This document shows, in pieces, positions 25,619 through 32,260 of a stretch of 34,070 nucleotides of DNA. A program made the position numbers and the translations under genes. The DNA lies in contig JABDQW010000087.1 of the NCBI GenBank assembly GCA_013042055.1, positions 1 to 34,070 of the forward strand, written 5' to 3'. The notes beneath the pieces were generated by a model. The model ran no database searches. It was not told where the DNA came from and saw nothing but the letters and a program-made list of their open reading frames with translations. The DNA is from Gammaproteobacteria bacterium (GTDB lineage: Bacteria > Pseudomonadota > Gammaproteobacteria > SZUA-229). The number at the start of each line of letters is the position of its first letter. Within the stretch, counting starts at the first letter, position 1.

Positions 25619-27427
25619 ATGAATCTATCACCTCCAGGGGACGCGTTTTCCGCGATTCGCTCCCAACTACAACGTACTGTTCTCATCGCGATGCTGCTGA
25701 CGATCGCCTTTGTCGTTTTCGCCAGCGATGCGGAGCCCGGCGTGGAATCCCCTGACTGGCTGCAATTATCGCTGGGATTGTTCGGCGGCCTGGCGTTGTT
25801 TCTTGCCGGGCTTCAGGAGTTATCCGAAGGCATGAAAAAAGCCGCTGGTGAGACGCTGAAAACGGTGCTGGCACAGCTCACAACCAATCGCTTCAAGGGC
25901 GCGCTGACCGGTGCTTTCGTCACCGGTGTACTCAATTCATCGACAGTTACGACCTTGCTGGTCGTCAGTTTCATCAGTGGCGGCATGATGACTTTGGCTC
26001 AATCGGTCGGCGTGATCATGGGTGCCAACATTGGCAGCCCCGTGACGGCCCAGTTACTGGCATTCAATCTATCGGCCTATTCACTCGGTCCGGTTGCGAT
26101 CGGATTTTTCATGCTGTTCACAGCTAAACAGGAAAAGATCAAATACTACGGCATGATGATCATGGGTATCGGCCTGGTGTTCTACGGCATGGGCTTGATG
26201 GGGGATGCGATGACACCCCTGCGCAGCTATGAACCCTTTATCGAAATCCTGAAGAACCTCGAAAATCCCGCAGCAGGTATTCTGGCAGGTGCGGTCTTCA
26301 CCGCCATCGTGCAGTCATCGGCCGCCACAGTCGGCATCGCCATCGCGATGGCGAGCGAAGGTTTACTGGCACTGCCAGCGGGTATTGCACTGGCGCTCGG
26401 CGCCAACATCGGCACCGCCGTGACCACCGCGTTGATGGGCATTCTCAGCAGCAAGTCGACGGAAGCTGTGCGTGCATCGGTCGTGCACGTTGCTTTCAAC
26501 GTACTCGGTACCCTGGTCTGGCTTCCATTTATCTGGCTGTTGGTCGATATTGCGGTCTGGATGTCGCCATCGAGTCCTGAGCTGCAGGGCGCAGCCCTGG
26601 CAGCCGCGGACGTACCCCGTCAGATCGCCAATGCAAACACGCTGTTCAACGTTATCAACACCCTGTTGTTCATTGGCTTCACCGCCTGGTTCGCACGTCT
26701 GGCAGAGTGGCTGGTACCCGAACGCGCACCAACGCCGGGCGTGATTATTGAACCCGAGTTTCTCAACGATGCGGCACTCGCCGCCCCGTCCGTGGCCTTG
26801 CAACAGGTCCGCCTGGAGTTGGGGCGCGTTGGCACGATCACGTTAGAAATGCTAAGAGATATCGGACCAGCACTGGAAAAGCTGGACATGGCCAGGCTCG
26901 AGGACATTGCCCGCCGCGATGATCAGGTCGACGTTCTCGAGGCGGAGATACTCAAATATCTGGCGAAAATCCAAAAGGGCCTGTTGACGGAGCATGAAAG
27001 TCTCGAACTCGAGCAACTGATGGCCGCAACGGACAACCTGGAGAGCCTGGCCGACGTTATTGAAACCGACATCGTTACGCTGGCACGAAAAGCGGCAGAT
27101 GTGAAATCGCAGTCGGGCGAAGAAACCCGAAACATCCTGCTGGAACTCTACACAACCGTGCTCGAGTCAGTAGAACTCGCGGTCAAGGCCGTGCGCGATG
27201 ATGACCAGAAATCGGCCGGGGCTGTGCTGTTGATGAAAGATAAAATCCGCAGCCAGGTGGAACAGTTACTGACGAGGAAAGCGACGCGACTGACCGCAGA
27301 GGATCCGGATTACCTGGATTTGGTGCGCCTGGAGATGGCGTTCGTCGAACAGATGCGGCGAATATATACACTCGCAAAACGTATCGCCAAAACCGCCCTG
27401 CCCCCAGTGCTGGCTCAGCGGGAATGA
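25619..27427 (+). CDS. Na+/phosphate cotransporter family with PhoU-like tail
   Basis: A 602-residue inner-membrane protein of the Na/Pi cotransporter II (NptA/YjbB-like) family, expected to move phosphate or a similar anion. The two inverted family repeats are visible: NSSTVTT (106-112) with GANIG (135-139), and QSSAATVG (232-239) with GANIGTAVTT (261-270). About nine hydrophobic segments cover residues 20-400, and the first one (about 18-36) may be a signal-anchor. Residues from about 420 are helical and charged, like the PhoU domain found at the end of many family members. The downstream DUF389 gene starts 77 bp later on the same strand, so the two may be co-transcribed. Transported ion and direction are not determinable here. 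Confidence 0.85.
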   Translation: MNLSPPGDAFSAIRSQLQRTVLIAMLLTIAFVVFASDAEPGVESPDWLQLSLGLFGGLALFLAGLQELSEGMKKAAGETLKTVLAQLTTNRFKGALTGAFVTGVLNSSTVTTLLVVSFISGGMMTLAQSVGVIMGANIGSPVTAQLLAFNLSAYSLGPVAIGFFMLFTAKQEKIKYYGMMIMGIGLVFYGMGLMGDAMTPLRSYEPFIEILKNLENPAAGILAGAVFTAIVQSSAATVGIAIAMASEGLLALPAGIALALGANIGTAVTTALMGILSSKSTEAVRASVVHVAFNVLGTLVWLPFIWLLVDIAVWMSPSSPELQGAALAAADVPRQIANANTLFNVINTLLFIGFTAWFARLAEWLVPERAPTPGVIIEPEFLNDAALAAPSVALQQVRLELGRVGTITLEMLRDIGPALEKLDMARLEDIARRDDQVDVLEAEILKYLAKIQKGLLTEHESLELEQLMAATDNLESLADVIETDIVTLARKAADVKSQSGEETRNILLELYTTVLESVELAVKAVRDDDQKSAGAVLLMKDKIRSQVEQLLTRKATRLTAEDPDYLDLVRLEMAFVEQMRRIYTLAKRIAKTALPPVLAQRE

Positions 27428-27504
27428 GCGCAAGCGTACAGCCCGCACATTGCACTCTTATCCGGTTTTTCCTATAGAGTCAGAAGGCAGAACGACGCCC
27501 ACTT

Positions 27505-28482
27505 ATGAAGTACATTGAAATCATTGCCGAGGAAGGTAGTTCGGACACTATCCTCGCCATCGCGGACAAGGCCAAGGCCAGGGATATCAGGCTGGGCATG
27601 GTCAGCGATGACGGCATGCGACAAACACGCATGCTGGTCACCGATGACCAGCTTCAAACAGCTCTGGACGCTCTGCAGCATATCCTCGGAGCACAACCAA
27701 CGTCACAGATCGTGGTGCTGCCCGTTGAAACAGCGCTGCCTAAATCAGAGGAAGACAAGACAAAGAAAAGTCCAGCGACTGCCGCCCGCGAATCCCTGTA
27801 TGAGGAGGTCGAAAAAAACGCACACCTCAATGCGAATTACATCGTACTGGTCATACTGTCTACGCTCGTTGCTGCAATCGCCCTGATTGAAAACAACGTC
27901 GCCGTCGTTATTGGTGCCATGGTGATTGCTCCCTTACTTGGCCCCAACCTGGCGCTCAGTGTCGGCACCGCACTGGGGGATACAGACTTGATGTTAAAAT
28001 CCGCCAGAACCCTCCTGGTCGGCATTTTTCTGGCAATTATCCTGTCTGCTGCCATTGGTTATTTCTGGCAGTTCGGTGAAATCAGTCATGAATTGATGTC
28101 ACGTACCGTTGTCGGGATAGATTCTGCTGTGCTCGCGCTCGCTTCCGGAGCGGCAGCCGCTCTTTCGCTGACAACGAGACTGTCAAGTATTCTGGTAGGA
28201 GTCATGGTTGCTGTCGCCCTGCTCCCTCCGGCAACCACCTTGGGAATTATGTTGGGCAAGGGGAATATAGATTTCGCCATCGATGCTGGCTTGCTGTTAG
28301 CAGTGAATATTGTATCGGTAAACCTGGCGAGCAAAGTTGTTTTCTATATTAAGGGCGTAAGTCCGCGCACCTGGTATGAGAAAGAACGGGCGAAAAAGGC
28401 TATGCGCATCTATCTAATCGTCTGGTTTGTGACCCTGGCAATCCTGATTACCTTTATCTATACCAGAACTGTCCTGAAATAA
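27505..28482 (+). CDS. DUF389 (TIGR00341-type) membrane protein
   Basis: A 325-residue membrane protein of the DUF389 family, whose function is unknown. A soluble N-terminal domain (about 1-75) is followed by a charged linker and then at least six hydrophobic segments from residue 111. Conserved-looking stretches are VIGAMVIAPLLGPNLALSVG (135-154), ALASGAAAALSL (211-222) and VALLPPATTLG (237-247). The gene follows the Na/Pi-type transporter at 77 bp on the same strand and may share its transcript. The inference that it assists ion homeostasis rests on that position alone. No strong Shine-Dalgarno precedes the ATG. Confidence 0.85.
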   Translation: MKYIEIIAEEGSSDTILAIADKAKARDIRLGMVSDDGMRQTRMLVTDDQLQTALDALQHILGAQPTSQIVVLPVETALPKSEEDKTKKSPATAARESLYEEVEKNAHLNANYIVLVILSTLVAAIALIENNVAVVIGAMVIAPLLGPNLALSVGTALGDTDLMLKSARTLLVGIFLAIILSAAIGYFWQFGEISHELMSRTVVGIDSAVLALASGAAAALSLTTRLSSILVGVMVAVALLPPATTLGIMLGKGNIDFAIDAGLLLAVNIVSVNLASKVVFYIKGVSPRTWYEKERAKKAMRIYLIVWFVTLAILITFIYTRTVLK

Positions 28483-28487
28483 ACCGA

Positions 28488-28563
28488 GAATAAACCGGGT
28501 CAGAGAATAAACCGGGTCAGAGAGCAATTTGTTCTGATATTAGAAACAATCGCACTCTGACCC
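28488..28563. repeat. Tandem 17-mer plus GGGTCAGAG inverted repeat
   Basis: Two adjacent copies of GAATAAACCGGGTCAGA (28488-28504 and 28505-28521) lead into an imperfect hairpin whose outer arms are GGGTCAGAG (28514-28522) and CTCTGACCC (28555-28563); 8 of the next 12 inner positions also pair. It lies between the convergent DUF389 gene and the glutamate-receptor-like gene, where it could act as a bidirectional hairpin. Its form resembles REP-type elements mobilised by Y1 transposases. Confidence 0.75.
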
Positions 28564-28585
28564 AATAATTCCTGACATCTGGTCA

Positions 28586-29686
28586 TCATTTCCCAATGTA
28601 TTTGACAATCTCCACCTTCCACTCAGGCGTATCACGGATGGACAACAGAGCTTGATTCAATTTTTCCAAGTGTGGACTTTCATCCGGTAGTGCGAATGCG
28701 TAGTTTTGTTTTTCGAATACGAAGTGAAGAACCGACAGCGTATCGTGTCTTCCTTGCGCCTGGGCTTCTTTGATCTCGTATTTCAAGACTACATTGTCGC
28801 CAACCACAGCATCCAATCTACCAGCATCCAAAGCCGCGAGGAGTTTTTGTCTGTCGCTGAAAGTGCGACTGTTGATGCCTTGCTCCTGCAGGTACTCAAA
28901 AGATGTTGACGCTTCCATAACACCTACCTTGACTTTAGCCAGGTCCTGCGGTCTTGTAATCTCTGAATGCATTTGGTCGAGCGTGAAGGCGCTGGCAAGA
29001 AGGGCGGTAATGCTGGCAATCAAAACTGTGCTTCCGACCGCCAGAAAAGCTGCTACTGTGCGCCCGCTCAGCGTTTTAAATTCATAATATCGGATGGGTC
29101 CAGATGTTACAAACAGCAGTCCCGCAATAAAGGCTTCCATTAGCATGCCGCCTTTATTTTTCATCGAATAGAGTTTATCGTTTATATTATGCTCCAATAA
29201 ATACAGGATGCCACCGATCAAAGCTGCCACACCGACAATAATCCCTAAGGCGATAAATATTCTCTCATTGTAGAAAAAGTTCCTGAGTGTTTGCAGAAAT
29301 CCATGCTGCTTCACCGCAATGGCAAGATGCGTCTCGAAAAAAGGATGGGAAAAATCAATGATTTCTTCGCGTTTCTGAGTCATGGAGAGGCAAGAAACCG
29401 CTATATCTGCCTTGCCCTGCGCAACTGCCTCCAGCATCTCTTTGGGTCCATATTCCTCAATACTGTACTCACGGCCCAGTTGTTCAGCAATATTTTCCCA
29501 AAGATAAATGCTTATTCCTGAAAACTGGCCGGCATCGTTCATGACGAAGGGTGGACAATCTAGCGCTGCGACGCGTATCTTCCGCTCCGCTGACTTAGCG
29601 CAAAGTGGATAAGCGAAAAATAGTAATAGTGCCAGTAAAAAGGATCCAGTCAGAGCGAATCTAAGCTCGAGATTTAGGTGCAGCAT
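28586..29686 (-). CDS. Prokaryotic ionotropic-glutamate-receptor-like channel
   Basis: A 366-residue protein with the S1-M1-P-M2-S2 layout of bacterial glutamate-receptor channels such as GluR0. A hydrophobic N-terminal segment (10-30) looks like a signal peptide. Residues 36-125 (S1) resemble the first ligand-binding lobe and contain SMTQKREEIIDFSHPFF, with R106 in the place of the Arg that binds the ligand carboxylate. M1 spans about 143-165, a re-entrant pore loop about 181-203, and M2 about 210-235, containing ITALLASAFT, which aligns with the SYTANLAAF-like segment of animal receptors. S2 follows from about 245, with GDN (296-298) at the usual amino-group Asp. The filter position reads VTSGPIRYYE rather than TVGYGD. 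A plain amino-acid-binding protein is ruled out by the two internal membrane segments. Confidence 0.82.
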   Translation of the reverse strand: MLHLNLELRFALTGSFLLALLLFFAYPLCAKSAERKIRVAALDCPPFVMNDAGQFSGISIYLWENIAEQLGREYSIEEYGPKEMLEAVAQGKADIAVSCLSMTQKREEIIDFSHPFFETHLAIAVKQHGFLQTLRNFFYNERIFIALGIIVGVAALIGGILYLLEHNINDKLYSMKNKGGMLMEAFIAGLLFVTSGPIRYYEFKTLSGRTVAAFLAVGSTVLIASITALLASAFTLDQMHSEITRPQDLAKVKVGVMEASTSFEYLQEQGINSRTFSDRQKLLAALDAGRLDAVVGDNVVLKYEIKEAQAQGRHDTLSVLHFVFEKQNYAFALPDESPHLEKLNQALLSIRDTPEWKVEIVKYIGK

Positions 29687-29713
29687 GTCATTCTACCCAA
29701 AACAATATTCAAC

Positions 29714-29774
29714 GAAATAAAGGGGACGCTACCCACTACCGAAATAAAGAATAAAGGGGACGCTACCCAATACC
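29714..29774. repeat. Two direct copies of a GGGGACGCTACCCA repeat
   Basis: AAAGGGGACGCTACCCA occurs twice 34-35 bp apart, each preceded by GAAATA or GAATA and followed by CTACC or ATACC (29714-29740 and 29749-29774). It lies just upstream of the glutamate-receptor-like gene. The unit shares the leading AATAAA with the different repeat at 28488-28563. From recall, repeats of this type accompany REP-associated transposases, and a remnant of one lies 300 bp away. Confidence 0.7.
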
Positions 29775-29849
29775 ACTAAGTTAAGCTGTAAGCTTGTCAT
29801 TATAAGGCGCTTTTATAGGCCGGATAATACAAGTCATTCTTGGTATTTT

Positions 29850-30050
29850 TCAGTCGCCGCGGTGTTGATCGTCCTTCTCGCACAGCTCAATGGTTCTACT
29901 GAAATAGTGTATGGTTCGTTCAATAAGCCGCTTGATGTCATCGTGTGCGTGTAAAACGAGGCGAACGATTCTGTGCTTCATTTTCGATAGTGCTTGTGCA
30001 AAATTTATTTGATAGTCATTAAGCAAGCTCCGTTGAGTTGTTAGAATCAC
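29850..30050 (-). CDS. Possible small helical protein, unknown
   Basis: A 66-residue frame starting with GTG, with GAGG 8 nt upstream on the minus strand. The predicted product is rich in charged and hydrophobic residues in helical spacing (for example SKMKHRIVRLVLHAHDD) and has no signal peptide or known motif. It sits in a repeat-filled spacer and may be spurious. Confidence 0.25.
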   Translation of the reverse strand: MILTTQRSLLNDYQINFAQALSKMKHRIVRLVLHAHDDIKRLIERTIHYFSRTIELCEKDDQHRGD

Positions 30051-30080
30051 AATATACGCCTCTACAGCAGAGGAGGTGCT

Positions 30081-30230
30081 ATGCCGCGATGCAACAGGAT
30101 GTATCTTTCAGGCTATCCGTATCACATCATGCAGCGCGGCAATTACCGCAAAGTCTGTTTTTTAGAATCGGAGAATCACCAGTATCATCTTGAATCGTGG
30201 AAGACAGCACCGGTGTGTGCGGTCTTCTAG
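30081..30230 (+). pseudogene. REP-associated Y1 transposase (RAYT) remnant
   Basis: The first 40 or so codons of a RAYT/TnpA_REP transposase: MPRCNRMYLSGYPYHIMQRG then NYRKVCFLESENHQYHLESW. This matches the family's N-terminus (a YHxMxRGN core followed by a K/R and a Phe-rich strand). A strong AGGAGG lies just before the ATG. The expected HxH and catalytic Tyr regions are missing, because the frame runs into the left edge of the MITE-like element, whose TAG at 30228-30230 supplies the stop. Intact family members have roughly 150-300 residues, so this is a truncated pseudogene. Confidence 0.75.
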
Positions 30231-30461
30231 CCCGCATTTCTCAGCAGGCGGCGTTGGGTAATGATAAGGCACTAATTCCGAGAAGAATAGCCAGATGATC
30301 AAAAACACAGTGTGTTATTCGAGCAAGCCTATCACGGTTCAGGCTGGTCTTCGTATCCGTAAGCTTGCTCTTCACTCAAACCGTAGCTTTGGCTACGATT
30401 TTCGCTCCAGAGCGGCGCTTCCTGCGCCTGCTCCCGTGATCCTGGTGAGAAATGCGGGCTA
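30228..30461 (-). mobile_element. Near full-length MITE-like element, inverted
   Basis: The best-preserved copy, in reverse orientation to the one at 25269-25505. It starts TAGCCCGCATTTCTCAGCAG and ends CCTGGTGAGAAATGCGGGCT, flanked by TA on both sides. Read on the minus strand, the internal order is GATCACGGGAGCAGGCGCAG, a CGTAGCCAAAGCTACG palindrome, GTTTGAGTGAAGAGCAAGCT, and AACCGTGATAGGC, matching the other copy through most of its length. It has landed at the end of the transposase remnant and lies just downstream of the CLC gene. Confidence 0.88.
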
Positions 30462-30484
30462 AACCTTTCAGAATAGCTAAAGTC

Positions 30485-31816
30485 TCACCGCCCGCTTTTT
30501 GTGTCATTCCCGTCATCCATCGCCGGCTGAGGCACCTCAGGATGGTCCTGTGTTGCCTCGCGTGCATGCTGTACCTTGAGTATCGCGGTAAAAGCCGAGG
30601 TTTCGCCAACCAACGAACGCGCTGCGATTTCTGCCGCGACCACCGCGAGCATACCCGGCAGAATGATGTTCAAGTTGCCGGTCAACTCAACCAATGCAAC
30701 CAGAGCTGCCAATGGTGCTCGTAACACAGCGCCCATCATCGCCACCATACCAATCATGGCATAAAACCCGGCCGTACCCGTGTAGTCGGTACTCCACTCG
30801 AAAAGCAGCAAGGCGATGATGCCGCCAACGGATCCGCCGACCACCAGCGACGGTCCGATCAGGCCACCAGGCACGCGCAAACCGATGGCAAACGCCGTGG
30901 CAACCAGTTTGGCCACTACCAACAGCAACAAGGTCTGCAGATCCATGCCATTGTGGAAGATACGGTTCAAGGCATCGTAGCTCAGCCCCATGATCTCTGG
31001 TGCCCATTGTGCCAGCACCCCGGTCACCAGCCCGGCCAGCACATATGCTGGCAGTGGACGCCAGTTGATGGTCTGTGTTGCGATGTACTGCACAGCAAGT
31101 ATAAAACCGGCTGCCAGCAAGCCGATCAACACACCCATAACCAGGATCATCGGCAATTCGATCAATGATCCAATCGATACCGCAGGCACGTCGAATGCAG
31201 GACTCGGGCCGTAGACGAGTCGACCGATAATGGCGCCCACGACCGACGCGACGATCACCGGCAAGATATTAGTGATCGTGTAACGCACCCGCAGCACTTC
31301 GATCACAAAAATAACCCCGGCAAGCGGCGTGTTGAACGCCGCCGCAATCGCCGCAGCACCACCGGCTGCTGCCAGCAGATAACTGTCATCCTCATTCAGT
31401 TTGATCCGGGCTGTTAGCAGGCTGGTTGTCGCCGCACCCAGGTGCACACCGGGGCCTTCACGATCCACCGAGTGACCGGAAACAATTGCTAACCAACCGC
31501 CAAAAAACTGCACGACCGCATTGGTCAAAGGCAGCCTTTGCTTGCGAAAACGCAGGTAATTCAGCACATGCACGATGCCTACTGCTCGCTGCCCGGCAGG
31601 CAGGCGTTCAAAGATCAATCCGACAACCAGCGCGCCCGCGACGGGCAACAGAAATCGCAACCAGCCAGGCAGCGCCTCATAGTTGCCCGTCTGACCATCG
31701 GGTAACAACCAGTATTGACTGAAATCGATGGCAAATCGGAACAAGGTAACAAGCACACCCGCCATCAGGCCTACGAGTGCACCAAGCAAAGAAATTCGTA
31801 GCAGTAGTCTATCCAA
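30485..31816 (-). CDS. CLC-family chloride channel/transporter, divergent
   Basis: A 443-residue CLC membrane protein. Family motifs are SGHSVDREGPGVHLG (113-127) holding the gating Glu E120, AAFNTPLAGVIFVIEVLR (159-176), LRVPGGLIGP (313-322) and RAPLAALVALVELT (366-379). Gap-free comparison with recalled E. coli ClcA puts Val174 at the internal proton Glu (E203), Phe409 at the anion-coordinating Tyr (Y445) and Val79 at the filter Ser (S107). The gating Glu is kept. This pattern is closer to a passive channel or a variant-selectivity protein than to a classical H+/Cl- antiporter. The start is TTG at 31816, directly after an in-frame stop; a start further inside is possible because no Shine-Dalgarno is evident. 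A candidate promoter lies about 45 bp upstream. Confidence 0.88.
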   Translation of the reverse strand: MDRLLLRISLLGALVGLMAGVLVTLFRFAIDFSQYWLLPDGQTGNYEALPGWLRFLLPVAGALVVGLIFERLPAGQRAVGIVHVLNYLRFRKQRLPLTNAVVQFFGGWLAIVSGHSVDREGPGVHLGAATTSLLTARIKLNEDDSYLLAAAGGAAAIAAAFNTPLAGVIFVIEVLRVRYTITNILPVIVASVVGAIIGRLVYGPSPAFDVPAVSIGSLIELPMILVMGVLIGLLAAGFILAVQYIATQTINWRPLPAYVLAGLVTGVLAQWAPEIMGLSYDALNRIFHNGMDLQTLLLLVVAKLVATAFAIGLRVPGGLIGPSLVVGGSVGGIIALLLFEWSTDYTGTAGFYAMIGMVAMMGAVLRAPLAALVALVELTGNLNIILPGMLAVVAAEIAARSLVGETSAFTAILKVQHAREATQDHPEVPQPAMDDGNDTKSGR

Positions 31817-31861
31817 TTACAATTAAGGGAACAGCAATAAAATGAGAACTGAGGGCTTGTT

Positions 31862-31889
31862 ATTTAATCCATTTTTCACGATTGGTCAA
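31862..31889 (-). promoter_or_regulatory. Candidate sigma-70 promoter for CLC gene
   Basis: On the minus strand TTGACC (31889-31884) is followed after 16 bp by TTAAAT (31867-31862), 45 bp before the TTG start. The -35 matches 5 of 6 and the -10 4 of 6 consensus positions. The site is unverified. Confidence 0.35.
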
Positions 31890-32010
31890 AATTCAGTCTC
31901 ACCCTCTCCTGTCACATGGGATACACAGGCACCGCCTGTAACGGAAACACGATCATTATCGCTCGGTTCATTATCGAACGCGCACCTTTCGGCAGCATCA
32001 GAACCAGCGC

Positions 32011-32133
32011 TAGCCCGTATTTCTCACCAGGATCACGGGAGCAGGCGCTGGACAGAGCCCGCCTGTCTCGCCAGATGGACGAGCCCTCACTTGATCTTTG
32101 AATCCTACGCCGCCTGGTGAGAAATGCGGGCTA
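32011..32133 (+). mobile_element. Short MITE derivative with intact ends
   Basis: A 123-bp derivative bounded by TA, starting TAGCCCGTATTTCTCACCAG and ending CCTGGTGAGAAATGCGGGCT followed by A. It keeps GATCACGGGAGCAGGCGC of the left end and the CTACGCCGCCTGGTG right end, but its middle is replaced by an unrelated segment containing GCCCGCCTGTCTCGCCAG, so it could be a mosaic of left-end pieces. Good terminal repeats suggest it could still be mobilised if a matching transposase were present. Confidence 0.82.
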
Positions 32134-32260
32134 GCCCTCTGGCAGTTACCGCGGTACCACGCACCAACGCCTCGCCAACTCCGAGAAGCAGCAACAAACC
32201 ACCCAGGAATTATACTGAAAGAAAGAGCATCGAGATACAGTCGCTATGTCAACGGAACCA

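Larger units (their letters stand above)
29687..30484. other. Repeat-rich spacer between channel genes
   Basis: This roughly 800-bp gap holds, in order, the direct GGGGACGCTACCCA repeats, a possible small minus-strand gene, a REP-transposase remnant and an almost complete MITE-like element. Nothing else was recognised. It marks the right-hand limit of the possible insertion carrying the glutamate-receptor-like gene. Confidence 0.6.
31817..32260. other. Intergenic region with promoter candidate and MITE
   Basis: This spacer lies between the end of the MscS gene and the start of the CLC gene, both on the minus strand. It holds the candidate promoter at 31862-31889 and the short MITE derivative at 32011-32133. 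Short frames here overlap the repeat and look non-coding; nothing else was recognised. Confidence 0.5.

Noticed and set aside
28770-29087. Plus-strand frame of 105 codons opposite the receptor-like gene
   Set aside because: Antisense to a protein with clear S1-M1-P-M2-S2 structure; Ser/Ala-rich with no features of its own.
31842-32120. Overlapping short frames upstream of the CLC gene
   Set aside because: Their 3' halves are translations of the MITE-like element, and no ribosome binding site is present.
1-32133. CRISPR array, because the same 20-bp sequence recurs
   Set aside because: The copies are kilobases apart, occur as inverted pairs around non-repeated interiors, and lack regular spacers; they are mobile-element ends.
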